Of a stretch of DNA of 64,000 nt, positions 53,817-63,052 are shown piece after piece. The stretch is from the NCBI RefSeq assembly GCF_902859855.1, contig NZ_CADIKH010000004.1:267845-331844 (forward strand). The letters run 5' to 3'. The translations under genes and the position numbers were made by a program. Below the pieces are notes generated by a model. It was not told the origin of the DNA and did not search any database. It worked only from the letters and a program-made list of their open reading frames with translations. How positions within the stretch are numbered: position 1 is the first letter of the stretch; every line of letters starts with the position of its first letter. The stretch is from Paraburkholderia humisilvae (lineage in GTDB: Bacteria; Pseudomonadota; Gammaproteobacteria; Burkholderiales; Burkholderiaceae).

Positions 53817-55106
53817 ATGAACGCCCGACTCGCCGCACTCGCCCGTATTCCGTTTTTTATGCCCCTCGCGGCCGCGACGCTGATGCTTGGCGTCGCGATG
53901 TCGTTTACCGCGCCGTATCTGTCGCTGTTTGGTGTCGAGCAGGCCGGCATGACGCCGCTGATGCTCGGCGTGTTCATGACATTGATTGCCGCAAGCGGCG
54001 TTGCAACCAGCGCATGGGCCGGCAAGTGGTCCGACCGGCATGGACATCATCGGTCGCTGTTGCTTGCGGCGCTGGTGCTCGCGGCGCTCGGCTATCTGCT
54101 GATCTGCTTCGTGCGCGAGTACCGTGCGCTGCTGGTGATCGGCATCGTGTTTCTCGGCGCAAGCGGTTCGGCGCTGTCATTGGTGTTCGCGTTCGGCCGC
54201 GCCGCCTTGCCGGTGCGCGACGAAGCCGAGCGCGCGTTCGCCACCGCGACACTGCGTACGCTGCTGTCGGTCGCGTGGGTGTTCGGGCCATCGCTTGGCG
54301 CGCTGGTGCTCGCGGCGGCGGGCTTTCATGGGCTCTTTCTGTTCGCGGCCGCAAGCTTTGCGGGCTGTGCGGCCATTATCTGGCGCATGCACGAGGTGCC
54401 CAGTGGTGACCTGCATAGCGCGCCCGAGCACGTCCCCGGCGACCCGGCGTCGTCACTCGAAGTCACGACGCCCGAGCCGGAAATCCCGATCCAACCGGAC
54501 TACACGCACGCAGGCGCGCCGATGCGGCAAATCTGGCGCTCGGTGCTCGCCCTGACGCTGATCGGGCTCGCCGCCAACGCCACGATGATCGTGCTGCCGC
54601 TTTACATCGTGCGCGGCTTGCACGGCACGCGCATCGACGTGTCGATCATGCTCGGCCTCGGCGCGTTCCTTGAAATCCCGATGATGCTCGCGCTCGGCGC
54701 ACGCGGCGCAACATTAAACAAGCTCCGTTGGCTGGCGGCCTGCTGCGTCGTGCATGTGATCTACTTCATCGCGATGGCGGCCGCCGGTTCGATCAACGTG
54801 CTGATTCCGATGCAGGGGCTCAACGCATTCGTTGTCGCCGTCACCTCGTGCCTCGGTATGACCTACGTGCAGGACCTGATGCCGAGCAAGCCGGGCGCCG
54901 CCACCGCGCTGTTCTTCAACGCGTCGCGCGTCGGTTCGATCCTGTCCGGCGTGCTGTCAGGATTGCTGGTCGCGGGCATCGGCTATCGCGGCACCTTTCT
55001 CGCTTGCGGCTGCCTCGCGGCGGGCGCATTCGTGCTTTTCGCCGATCCGCCCTGGGCGCGCGGAGCGCGCTACGTGCGCGATATGTGGCGTAGCCGTCGC
55101 GCTTAG
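53817..55106 (+). CDS. SetA-like MFS sugar efflux transporter
   Basis: 429 residues, 12 membrane helices. Features of the Set family: FFMPLAAATLMLGVAMSFTAPYLSLFGVEQAGMTPLMLGVFMTLIAASGV, the motif-A region GKWSDRHGHHRSLLL, and SVAWVFGPSLGALVLAAAG. The central loop is long (MHEVPSGDLHSAPEHVPGDPASSLEVTTPEPEIP, cytoplasmic) and acidic. The family exports sugars or sugar analogues, relieving sugar-phosphate stress. It lies after the two sugar permeases, but a 196-bp gap leaves co-transcription open. Confidence 0.85.
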   Translation: MNARLAALARIPFFMPLAAATLMLGVAMSFTAPYLSLFGVEQAGMTPLMLGVFMTLIAASGVATSAWAGKWSDRHGHHRSLLLAALVLAALGYLLICFVREYRALLVIGIVFLGASGSALSLVFAFGRAALPVRDEAERAFATATLRTLLSVAWVFGPSLGALVLAAAGFHGLFLFAAASFAGCAAIIWRMHEVPSGDLHSAPEHVPGDPASSLEVTTPEPEIPIQPDYTHAGAPMRQIWRSVLALTLIGLAANATMIVLPLYIVRGLHGTRIDVSIMLGLGAFLEIPMMLALGARGATLNKLRWLAACCVVHVIYFIAMAAAGSINVLIPMQGLNAFVVAVTSCLGMTYVQDLMPSKPGAATALFFNASRVGSILSGVLSGLLVAGIGYRGTFLACGCLAAGAFVLFADPPWARGARYVRDMWRSRRA

Positions 55107-55316
55107 GACGCGCACGTTCCCTATATCCGGCCGTATACGGCATGTCGCATGTCGTTGCGTATCCAACAAACTCTGTGCGAATCCGCAAGACGTACGCGGC
55201 CCGGACGCCAACAATTGGCGTTTTCTCACGGCAACGGCGCGCGCCGACGCCGCGCCGCTGATCGCAACCTTGCGCGGAACCCGCCGCACGCCGACGCCTG
55301 ATGTCTCGAGGCAAAA

Positions 55317-56195
55317 TTGGCATTAACAACTGTTTCTCATCAGATCGGCCACGTGTCGATCACGCGTGTCACTGAAACCGCGTTTACGCTGCCGCTGTCG
55401 TTTCTGTATCCGAACTGGCGCACCATCTGCCGTGCGGAATTGGGCCGGCTGCTGTCGCCGGCCACGCTCGATGTACAGCAGGAGGAAGTGATACTGAGCG
55501 TGCATACATGGGTGGTCCGCACCGGCGGGCACACGCTGCTGATCGACACGGGCATCGGCAACGGCAAGTACCGCCCGTTCAATGCGCGCTTCGACCAGCT
55601 GCAAACGTCGTTTATCGAGCGCCTTGCGCTTGCCGGCGTGCGGCCATCGGACGTCGATTATGTGCTGCTCACTCATTTACATGCCGACCACGTCGGCTGG
55701 AACACACAGTTCGTCGACGGCCGGTGGATACCCACGTTCCCCCGCGCGAAGTATGTGTTTCCGCGCGCTGAAATGGACTTCTTTGCAACGCGCGCGGGGG
55801 AGAACCGCCGGATGGTTTTCGAGGACAGCGTGTTGCCGGTCGTCGAAGCAAACCAGGCAACCCTGATTCCTGAGAGCGGCGGCGAGTTTCTCGACGGTAT
55901 CGAATTTCACCCGACGCCTGGGCACAGCATCGCGCATATGGCCATTTCGATCCGCTCGGAAGGCGAAGAAGCGCTTTTTTGCGGCGACGTAATGCACAAT
56001 CCGCTGCAGGTGTACCGGCCCGACTGGTGCTCGACCGTCGCGCTCGACCGAGCGCGTGCCCGCAGTTCGCGGCGATGGCTGCTCGATTACGTCGCTGAGC
56101 GCGGCGCGCTGGTGTTCACTGCGCATTTTCCGGAGTCGTCAGTCGGGCGAGTGACGCGTAACGGCGATGCATTCGCGTGGGGGTACAGCGCCTGA
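55317..56195 (+). CDS. MBL-fold metallohydrolase
   Basis: 292 residues from TTG 55317, chosen because GAGG lies six bases upstream and no ATG is in frame. The zinc-binding motif H120-L-H122-A-D124-H125 is in VLLTHLHADHVGWN. The other ligands fit H in TPGHSIAHM, D in FCGDVMHNPLQ and the final H in FTAHFPES. It resembles lactonase-like MBL hydrolases (including quorum-signal lactonases), but the substrate cannot be told from sequence. It lies between an exporter and a peroxiredoxin-like gene. Confidence 0.87.
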   Translation: MALTTVSHQIGHVSITRVTETAFTLPLSFLYPNWRTICRAELGRLLSPATLDVQQEEVILSVHTWVVRTGGHTLLIDTGIGNGKYRPFNARFDQLQTSFIERLALAGVRPSDVDYVLLTHLHADHVGWNTQFVDGRWIPTFPRAKYVFPRAEMDFFATRAGENRRMVFEDSVLPVVEANQATLIPESGGEFLDGIEFHPTPGHSIAHMAISIRSEGEEALFCGDVMHNPLQVYRPDWCSTVALDRARARSSRRWLLDYVAERGALVFTAHFPESSVGRVTRNGDAFAWGYSA

Positions 56196-56399
56196 TACGC
56201 CTGATCTGCTTGAAGCTTCCTTTCACATTGCACTTCGCGAGCGTGCCCGCGCCCGCCTGCCGCCTACGCATGCCGCGGTCATGCCTCGCCGGAATGAATG
56301 TTATGCGCGCGCGGCCGCTACCGTGCGGAGAACGGTTCGCCGACGATGGTTGCTGTGATGCTCCAGGACGGGCATCGTCAGTCACGACAGGAACCTTCG

Positions 56400-57074
56400 A
56401 TGTCTCTACAAGCAAGACTCGACGCCTTCACGGCCGCTTTCCAGGCCGGGCATGCGCCCTACTTCGCACCGCCCGAGGTTCACCGGATCATCGAACGGGC
56501 GACCGCCGAACTGGTCGCGTCCCGTCAGGCCGAACGCGCGCTGAGAGCCGGCCACCGCGTACCCGCATTCGTGCTGAACAGCCCCAATGGCAAGCCGGTA
56601 TCCTCGTTGAGTCTGCTTGCGCAAGGACCGCTCGTCATTGATTTCTGCCGGGGCGTCTGGTGCCCGTACGGCAATCTCGAACTGCAGGCGCTCGAGGCGG
56701 CGCTGCCCGCGCTTCGCGCGCACGGCGCGCGCGTCATCGCCATCTCGCCGCAGAGCGCGGCGCATAGCCGGAAGGCTGTGCGGATGAATCGGCTCAGCTT
56801 CCCGATTCTGTGCGACACGCACAACGACCTGGCAGCCGCGTTCGGCTTGCGCTACGCGCTGCCTGGCTATCTGATCGAACTCTACAGGCAGTTGAAAAAC
56901 GACTTGCCCGCGTTCAACCACGACACGAGCTGGACGCTGCCGATGCCGGCGCGCTATCTCGTGGGTCAGGATGGCGTGGTGCTGGTCTCGGAAGTCAACC
57001 CCGACTATACGCAGCGTCCGGAACCCGAAGATCTGCTGCCGGCGTTACGGCAGGCGCAAGCGTCATCTGCATGA
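56400..57074 (+). CDS. Peroxiredoxin-like (AhpC/TSA) protein
   Basis: 224 residues from ATG 56400. A helical N-terminal part is followed by a thioredoxin fold: GHRVPAFVLNSPNGKPVSSLSLLAQGPLVIDFCRGVWCPYGNLELQALEAALP. In relatives this site is usually F(Y)RGxWCPYCN; here the second Cys is Gly91 and another Cys (C83) replaces the residue before RG. It likely reduces peroxides through Cys88. The C-terminal GQDGVVLVSEVNPDYTQRPEPEDLLPAL is typical of the family. It is convergent with the LysR gene at 57108-58013. Confidence 0.85.
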   Translation: MSLQARLDAFTAAFQAGHAPYFAPPEVHRIIERATAELVASRQAERALRAGHRVPAFVLNSPNGKPVSSLSLLAQGPLVIDFCRGVWCPYGNLELQALEAALPALRAHGARVIAISPQSAAHSRKAVRMNRLSFPILCDTHNDLAAAFGLRYALPGYLIELYRQLKNDLPAFNHDTSWTLPMPARYLVGQDGVVLVSEVNPDYTQRPEPEDLLPALRQAQASSA

Positions 57075-57107
57075 GGCGCCTTGGCCCGCTCCGCGCACAT
57101 GCCGGAC

Positions 57108-58013
57108 CTATGCCGCTGCCGCTGCGCCATCGGCGCCAAGCGTCGCTTCGACAAACGCGGTAAACGCGCGGGCCTTCGCACTGGCCATCCGCCCGGTCGG
57201 AAATACTGCCCACAGGTCGATCGGCGGCAGTGCCCAGTCGGTGAGCACCGCTTGCACTTCGCCGCTCGCGAGCTCCGGCGCGAACATCCACGCCGACGCC
57301 ACCGCGACGCCCAGGTCCGCCAGCACGGCCGCACGCACGCCTTCCGCGGCGGTCACACGCATTCTGCCGCCGACCGCCACCGCCGTTTCGGAACTGCCGC
57401 GGCGGAACGACCATGCGGTGCCGCCGCCGCGCTGCTCGTAGACGATGGCCTGGTGCGACGCAAGCTCGGCCGGCGTGCGCGGTATCCCCGCTGCGCTGAA
57501 GTACGCGGGCGTGCCGACCACGAATCGCGCGCTCTGTCCGATCTTGCGCGCGGTCATGCTTGAATCGTCGAGCGCCCCCATCCGGAACGCGACATCGATA
57601 CCTTCCTCCAGCAGGTCGACATTCCGATCGTCGAGCACAACATCGACGTTCAATTCCGGATGCTGTGTGAGAAACGATTTCATCTTCGGCACGATATGCA
57701 GCCGCGCGAACGTGACCGCGGCGCAGATCCGCAGACGCCCGGAGAGGCCTGCGGCGGAGCCGCGCGCGGCGAGCTCCGCTTCGTCGATCTCCTCGATCGC
57801 ACGCTTCGCGCGCTCGTAGTACTGCTGGCCCGCTTCGGTCGGCGTAAGGCCGCGCGTCGAGCGCATCACGAGCCTCACGCCGAGACGCTCCTCGAGTTGC
57901 GCAATCGACTTCGAGACCGCCGGCTGCCCGACATTCAGGCGTCGCGCACCACCGGAAAACGAGCCGGCCTCGATCACGCTGACAAAGGTTTCCATCGCCG
58001 TCAAACGATCCAT
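57108..58013 (-). CDS. LysR-family transcriptional regulator
   Basis: 301 residues from ATG 58013 (upstream ATG 58034 would add seven). The winged helix is METFVSVIEAGSFSGGARRLNVGQPAVSKSIAQLEERLGVRLVMRSTRGLTPTEAGQQYYERAK. The effector domain continues with LRICAAVTFARLHIVPKMKSFL and VAFRMGALDDSSMTARKIG, typical of the CrgA/DmlR-type subgroup. It is divergent from the TIGR03118 lipoprotein gene, a usual target arrangement. Confidence 0.92.
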   Translation of the reverse strand: MDRLTAMETFVSVIEAGSFSGGARRLNVGQPAVSKSIAQLEERLGVRLVMRSTRGLTPTEAGQQYYERAKRAIEEIDEAELAARGSAAGLSGRLRICAAVTFARLHIVPKMKSFLTQHPELNVDVVLDDRNVDLLEEGIDVAFRMGALDDSSMTARKIGQSARFVVGTPAYFSAAGIPRTPAELASHQAIVYEQRGGGTAWSFRRGSSETAVAVGGRMRVTAAEGVRAAVLADLGVAVASAWMFAPELASGEVQAVLTDWALPPIDLWAVFPTGRMASAKARAFTAFVEATLGADGAAAAA

Positions 58014-58240
58014 CAGTCGCTCCTTCTGGAGCACCGATCATATCGCTCGCGACGCGACGACGCCATTGCGCCATGGAATGCCGACCTTGCATTGCGACGC
58101 ATCGCCCATCGCGCGACGCTTCGAATGCGCGCGTCACCCAACCATGCAACGCAAATAGTCTCGTCGCAGCGGGAATAAAGCGTACGCGCACTTCGTTCAG
58201 TGTCCCGTAACAACGACCCGGGTATCCGAGGAGTGCGGCC

Positions 58241-59362
58241 ATGAAGTCTGTGCTTAAGGTGTTAGGCGCCGTCGTCGGCGGTACGTCTTTGTCGATGCTG
58301 GTCGCGTGCGGCGGCAGTGGCTCCGGGTCGGGCAACAACATGATGCAAACGTTCGCTGAAACCATCCTGGTTTCGGACGGTGCAGTCCCCGCCTCGCATA
58401 CGGACCCGAACCTGAAGAATGGGTGGGGCGTCGCATTCAACCCGAATGGATTCGTCTGGGTCGCCGATAACGGGACCAATGTCGCCACGCTCTACGACGG
58501 CAACGGCGTCCCGCAATCGCTCGTCGTCAGTATTCCAGATGGTACGAATGGACCCACGAATCCAACCGGCATTGTGTTCAACGGCACGAGCGACTTCATG
58601 ATCAGCCAGGGCGGCAAGAGCGGCGTGGCGGCATTTATCTTCGCCGGCGAAGGCGGCACGATTACCGCGTGGGCGCCGGCCGTCCAACCCACCGCCGCGC
58701 TGATCGAACACGACGACGGGACGGGCGACGCGGTCTACAAGGGCCTTGCGCTCGCGTCCGCGAACGGCAACAACTTTCTCTACGCGACCGACTTTCACAA
58801 CAACAAGATCGACGTGTTCGACCGGTCCTTCAACAAGGTGACGATGCCGGGCAATTTCCACGATCCGTCGCTGCCCGCTGGCTTCGCGCCGTTCGGTATT
58901 CAGGCGATCGGCTCAAGGCTTTTCGTCACCTACGCGCAGCAGGACGCCGCTGCACATGACGACGTCGCCGGTGCCGGACTCGGCTTCGTCGATGTGTTCG
59001 ATACCGAAGGGAATTTCAAGCAGCGCTTTGCATCGGGTGGCCCACTCAACGCACCATGGGGCATCACGCAAGCACCGTCCAATTTCGGCTCGCTCAGCAA
59101 CGCGGTGCTGATCGGCAACTTCGGCGATGGGAAGATCAACGCGTTTGATCAGTCGAGCGGTCTTTTCATGGGGACGCTCAACACGTCGAATGGCAGTGCG
59201 TTCGTCCAGGATGGTTTGTGGGGAATTGCGTTCGGCAACGGCCTCGACAATCAGCCGATGAACACGTTGTTCTTTGCCGCCGGACCGAACAATGAAGCCA
59301 ATGGTGTGTACGGACGTATCGATGTGCAAACCATCACGACCTCATCGATGCCCATGATGTAG
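58241..59362 (+). CDS. TIGR03118-type beta-propeller lipoprotein
   Basis: 373 residues. The N-terminus is a lipoprotein signal (SLSMLVACGG), followed by a Gly/Ser spacer. The body has NHL-like repeats: PNLKNGWGVAFNPNGFVWVADNGTNVATLYDGNG, NFLYATDFHNNKIDVFDRSFNKV, PFGIQAIGSRLFVTYAQQD, GFVDVFDTEGNFKQRFASGGPLNAPWGITQAP, and LIGNFGDGKINAFD. This order is that of the TIGR03118 family. The function is unknown; it is probably anchored to a cell-envelope membrane. It is divergent from a LysR gene. Confidence 0.88.
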   Translation: MKSVLKVLGAVVGGTSLSMLVACGGSGSGSGNNMMQTFAETILVSDGAVPASHTDPNLKNGWGVAFNPNGFVWVADNGTNVATLYDGNGVPQSLVVSIPDGTNGPTNPTGIVFNGTSDFMISQGGKSGVAAFIFAGEGGTITAWAPAVQPTAALIEHDDGTGDAVYKGLALASANGNNFLYATDFHNNKIDVFDRSFNKVTMPGNFHDPSLPAGFAPFGIQAIGSRLFVTYAQQDAAAHDDVAGAGLGFVDVFDTEGNFKQRFASGGPLNAPWGITQAPSNFGSLSNAVLIGNFGDGKINAFDQSSGLFMGTLNTSNGSAFVQDGLWGIAFGNGLDNQPMNTLFFAAGPNNEANGVYGRIDVQTITTSSMPMM

Positions 59363-59837
59363 CGTGCTAGCCGGCTTCGGGTCCGACGCCTGCGCGACAA
59401 GCACACGAACGCGCAATGCCGCACCGCACCATGATCGACGTGCGCACCATGATCGAGGACGCAACGGATAGTTGCGTCCGCTACGATTCTGTTTCCTCAA
59501 TGTAATGCACGCGTCACCGCCCCGCGTTCGATGACATGCGTATGAAGCCCGTTGATCCCTATCGGAAACGCAGGTGTCTCATCGATATTCCCGAACGGAT
59601 ACAACGCGTTGGCGCGTATCGAACGGTTCGTTTCGTGTGCATCGAAATTTGCGCTCCGCCATGCGCGATTACCCAGGAATAATCGTCTGCGCCAGTTGTT
59701 TTACGTGAGCAGCGTGCGTTTGACGTCGAGCAGAATCGGAGCGTCACGGGTGGTTCAGCCAGTTGCGTGCTAGCAAGGCTGCGAGGCACAACACGCGCCA
59801 CCTCGTGTTTACATCCAGCAGCAAAGGAGTTGAAGCA
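59363..59837. other. Intergenic region before the VOC gene
   Basis: 475 bp with no supported gene. It contains a 14-bp direct repeat at 59425-59456; AAAGGAG before 59838 serves the next gene. Confidence 0.4.
59425..59456. repeat. 14-bp direct repeat
   Basis: CGCACCATGATCGA occurs at 59425-59438 and again at 59443-59456, an 18-bp period. Confidence 0.7.
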
Positions 59838-60407
59838 ATGATGAATCAGTCGGTGAAAGACAAGCCCGTGCGACCGTTGAAGAAGCTTCCGATGCGTTTG
59901 CATCACCATGCCTTTACGACGGACAACCACCAGCAGACCCGCCACTTTTACGAAAAGATTCTCGGTCTGCCGCTCGTCGCTTATGAAGTGGAACGCGAGC
60001 GGATCGGCGATACATACGTCGATATCGGCTACGCGTTTTACGAGCTGGGCGACGGCAGCACGCTCGCGTTCTTCACATTCGATGACCCTGAAAAACAGGC
60101 GACGTGGAAAGAAAAGGAGCAGTCGCTCTTCGTGCACATTTCGCTGCTCGTCGAGGCCGCGACCCAGGATGAAATCGAACAGCGGCTAACGAAGGCCGGT
60201 TTCGAGCCGCTGATGCTGCAGCATGGCTTCTGCACGTCGCTCTATATCAAGGATCCGAACGGCCTGATGCTCGAGTTCAGCGTCGACCACGAAGATACAT
60301 TCGGCGTGGTCGAAGCAATGACATCTTCCGTGCGCGAATGGATGCAGGGCGGTCGCAAGCCGGGCAAAAGCCTACCCTTTAATGCGGCCGCGGGCAACCT
60401 CGCGTGA
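59838..60407 (+). CDS. VOC-family (glyoxalase/dioxygenase-like) protein
   Basis: 189 residues from ATG 59838 (or 59841). Vicinal-oxygen-chelate fold: HHHAFTTDNHQQTRHFYEKILGLPLVAYEV, DIGYAFYELGDGSTLAFFTFDD, HISLLVEAATQDEIEQRLTKAGFEP, and SLYIKDPNGLMLEFSVDHE. The metal ligands would be a His of the HHH run, H of VHISLLV and E of LMLEFS. Substrate unknown. It lies alone, followed by a region with a strong hairpin. Confidence 0.87.
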   Translation: MMNQSVKDKPVRPLKKLPMRLHHHAFTTDNHQQTRHFYEKILGLPLVAYEVERERIGDTYVDIGYAFYELGDGSTLAFFTFDDPEKQATWKEKEQSLFVHISLLVEAATQDEIEQRLTKAGFEPLMLQHGFCTSLYIKDPNGLMLEFSVDHEDTFGVVEAMTSSVREWMQGGRKPGKSLPFNAAAGNLA

Positions 60408-60474
60408 GCGCGCAAGGCCGCATGCCGCGCAATCGATGGGCTGAACGGCGCGCACCTCGCGGCACCTCGCGAGC

Positions 60475-60495
60475 GCGCACCGCGCACCGCGCACC
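60475..60495. repeat. Three tandem 7-bp repeats
   Basis: GCGCACC x3 without spacing. Confidence 0.7.
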
Positions 60496-60647
60496 GTTCT
60501 CTCAGCGAGAAAATCTCTACAGAAATTGAGAATTCGCTGGAACGCTATTCCGCTACACTTGTTGGGTAAGTTCTTTGTGTTGTCGTGATTCGGGTCGCCG
60601 CCGTTGTAGCGTAGAGCACACAACGCACGCAGCGCCGTATAAAGCAG

Positions 60648-60695
60648 TCGAGCCATGCGGCCGACTCCAGACTCGAGGTCGGCCGCATGGCTCGA
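60648..60695. terminator. 18-bp perfect hairpin between convergent genes
   Basis: TCGAGCCATGCGGCCGAC (60648-60665) pairs exactly with GTCGGCCGCATGGCTCGA (60678-60695) over a 12-nt loop. It lies 18 bp past the anti-sigma stop and 240 bp past the VOC stop. The tail on the minus strand is CTGCTTTAT, only weakly T-rich. Confidence 0.7.
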
Positions 60696-60712
60696 TCAGC
60701 GCATGCGCACTA

Positions 60713-61687
60713 TCAGGTCATGCTCGAAAGCAGTGAATCGACCGATGCCTTACCGAATAGCTGGCCGCTGCGATTTTCCGCCAGCATCTTGCCGAGATCG
60801 GGCAACGCAATGCCGTCGCGTTTGCCGATCAGCGCGTAGCCCAGTTGACCCTGTCTCCACGTAATCACGCTCATGTCGTCGATGCTTTGCTCGGCGATCG
60901 CACGATCCGGCTTCGCTTCTTTCGTCACGCATAGCGCGACCGGCGCGCCGGAGCCCGTTGCCGGCAGATAAACGATCTGCACAAGCGGCTTGCCATGAAA
61001 GCGCAGGCGCTGCACGCGCTTGAATGTCAGGCCCGACGCACTCAGGTCGGGCACGTGCACGTCGAGCCCATCCACATGCCGGATTTCGTCGACGATACGC
61101 GCTGACTGCGCCATATCCGGCTGTACTTCCGCAAGCGTTTCGTTCGCATACAGCTGCTGGTATCCCGCGGCTGCGATCACCCATGGCGATGCGCCACCCG
61201 CCAGCGATGCGAGCGGCGTGTTGTCGAACATCCCGGACCCGGAATGAGCATCCGCAGCCAGCCTGAACACCGCACCCCAGCAGAACGCACCTGCGACGAA
61301 CGCGACCGCAAGCCACGCCGGCGCAATGCGAAACGGCGCGCGGCGCGGCAACTGCCACGCAGGCGGACTGCCCGCGGCAGGCGGAGGCGGGCCCGCGGGA
61401 CTCGCGTGAAAGCGAATCTGATCAGTCGACGCGTCACACTCGTCGTCGTACTGCGCGTGCTCATCACCACGCGCGATGCGGCCGACCAGCGCTACCAGAC
61501 GCTCGGGCACATCAGGCAACTTCTGATGCGCGAAAGCGTTCTGATAAGGTAGCCGAGACGCCCGAAGCAATGCGACACGTTCCGCGAGCTCAGCCGACGA
61601 CCCGATCCCCTCTTCAACCTGTTGTTTCTGGTCAGCCGGCAGCAAGCCGTCGACGTACGACAACAACAGGATGTCGTCAATCTTCAT
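60713..61687 (-). CDS. Anti-sigma factor (transmembrane)
   Basis: 324 residues. The N-terminal MKIDDILLLSYVDGLLPADQKQQVEEGIGSSAELAERV resembles the cytoplasmic part of anti-sigma factors, but without the HxxxCxxC zinc motif. One membrane helix (APAWLAVAFVAGAFCWGAVFRL, about 125-146) divides it from a periplasmic C-terminal domain of about 180 residues (VWIAAAGYQQLY-like start; FKRVQRLRFHGKPLVQIVYLP; VITWRQGQLGYALIG). It is encoded 11 bp after the ECF sigma gene, the standard pairing, so it likely holds that sigma factor at the membrane. Confidence 0.85.
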   Translation of the reverse strand: MKIDDILLLSYVDGLLPADQKQQVEEGIGSSAELAERVALLRASRLPYQNAFAHQKLPDVPERLVALVGRIARGDEHAQYDDECDASTDQIRFHASPAGPPPPAAGSPPAWQLPRRAPFRIAPAWLAVAFVAGAFCWGAVFRLAADAHSGSGMFDNTPLASLAGGASPWVIAAAGYQQLYANETLAEVQPDMAQSARIVDEIRHVDGLDVHVPDLSASGLTFKRVQRLRFHGKPLVQIVYLPATGSGAPVALCVTKEAKPDRAIAEQSIDDMSVITWRQGQLGYALIGKRDGIALPDLGKMLAENRSGQLFGKASVDSLLSSMT

Positions 61688-61698
61688 TCCCCGTCTCC

Positions 61699-62232
61699 TT
61701 ACCCTTTGATGCTGTCTTTCACTTTTTGGTCTTGTCGCGTGCCGAACTGACTCCCAACGGCCTGCCGCGCGCGCGACAGACGGCTCATGATGGTGCCTAC
61801 CGGTACTCCGAGAACCTGGGCCGCCTCCTGATAACTAAGCCCTTCGACGACTACCAACAGCATAACGGTGCGCTGCGCATCGGGCAATCGCTCGACTGCA
61901 CGAACGATCTGCCGGTTGAGCGCATCCGCCTCAGGATCCGGCGCGGAAGGATCCGCGACCGTTTCCAGGTAGCTGTCGTCCCACTCCGCGCTTGTCCGGC
62001 TGCGCACGCTGCGCGCGCGCAATTCGTTGATCCATGTGGTGTGCACGATCGAATACATCCAGCTCAACGGCGACGTATCCGGCTTCAACTGGTGTGCCCG
62101 CTCGAGTGCGCGCAAGCACGCGCGTTGCACCAGATCTTCCGCATCGTGCTGATCCCGAGAAATGCGTAGCGCGAACGCCCACAACCTCGGCAGCAATTCT
62201 GGAAGGATGCTGGGAAAATCTGCGACGCTCAT
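61699..62232 (-). CDS. ECF-family RNA polymerase sigma factor
   Basis: 177 residues. Region 2 is PELLPRLWAFALRISRDQHDAEDLVQRACLRALERAHQL with the DAEDLVQ core and SPLSWMYSIVHTTWINELR. Region 4 is VRAVERLPDAQRTVMLLVVVEGLSYQEAAQVLGVPVGTIMSRLSRARQAV. It directs transcription of a small regulon when freed from its anti-sigma partner. GAGGAAT lies before ATG 62232. Target promoters cannot be identified from the window. Confidence 0.93.
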   Translation of the reverse strand: MSVADFPSILPELLPRLWAFALRISRDQHDAEDLVQRACLRALERAHQLKPDTSPLSWMYSIVHTTWINELRARSVRSRTSAEWDDSYLETVADPSAPDPEADALNRQIVRAVERLPDAQRTVMLLVVVEGLSYQEAAQVLGVPVGTIMSRLSRARQAVGSQFGTRQDQKVKDSIKG

Positions 62233-63052
62233 CGGCGTAATTCCTCGCGTGACGTTTCTGTTCTGTCGACTCTGCGTAATTTTGCAGACATCGGCGGCAA
62301 ACGAAGTTTAGCGTCGATCGCAAACGTTTGCTGTTGCATCCATTCTGATCCCGACTAACGCAATTAGAAAAAGAAACGAAGGCAGTCATTGTTGATCACC
62401 AGTCCAATTGCAAGTCAATTGCCGGGTTGTCATGCCAGAAAGCACTGGAGCCCTATTAGACGCAAGGAGCATAAGCCGCCTGCGTGACCGTGCTGTAAAA
62501 GCACCCCAACGAACCGTCGCCAGCGCTGCTGCCGGAGTGTCGTGGGAAGTGTCCACTTTGCCTAATGCCATTCGTATTTGCACCGTCAAACAACCGGCTT
62601 CGCGCGTCCGCCTCAACATCATTTCGATATCCTTGCGACGCATCTTTTTGCTCATTGCGCGGGGCCTGCAGCCTGTCTGCCCAGCCTCCGCGTCACATCG
62701 ACGCACCTGAAGGGGAACGCGGCGATACCGTCGTTTCCCTTGCAGGCATGACCTTAACCAAAGCGAACCTTTACGGCAACCGAACGGTATTCGTTTAAGG
62801 AGAACCATCTTTTCCACCTAACGAAGTATCCGCGATGCCGAATATGAAACGTCCGACATATGCCGGCTTTCCGCAAAGTAATCCGCTTTACAAACCTTTG
62901 GGATCCAGATGAATCATTAATCTGCTGATTCACCCAAGTCCGCAATAAACCATGCAGCGCAAATCTGCCTCAAAAAAGCCTGCCGCGTTCTTAATTCTAT
63001 TGAATTAAACTCCGGCCATTATTGCGTTAAACAATGGCAATCGCACAGCCAC
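62233..63052. other. 0.8-kb intergenic region upstream of the ECF sigma gene
   Basis: No gene that I can support. Overlapping frames at 62386-62817 (minus) and 62565-62798 (plus) lack family character. The part from about 62800 to 63040 is AT-rich, with TGAATCA-N9-TGATTCA (62910-62932) and TTAATTC-TATT-GAATTAA (62991-63008). GCAAACGTTTGC lies at 62320-62331. Confidence 0.45.
62320..62331. promoter_or_regulatory. 12-bp perfect palindrome GCAAACGTTTGC
   Basis: It lies 88 bp before the ECF sigma start. The centre ACGT with A/T-run arms resembles operators of LacI-type repressors. No such regulator gene is nearby. Confidence 0.4.

Larger units (their letters stand above)
60408..60712. other. Convergent intergenic region with hairpin and tandem repeat
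   Basis: 305 bp, no gene. It contains GCGCACC three times in tandem (60475-60495) and the long hairpin at 60648-60695. Confidence 0.5.

Noticed and set aside
62386..62817. 143-residue minus-strand frame upstream of the ECF sigma gene
   Set aside because: Arg-rich, no recognisable domain, overlapped by another equally plain frame on the other strand; could be chance or a decayed gene.
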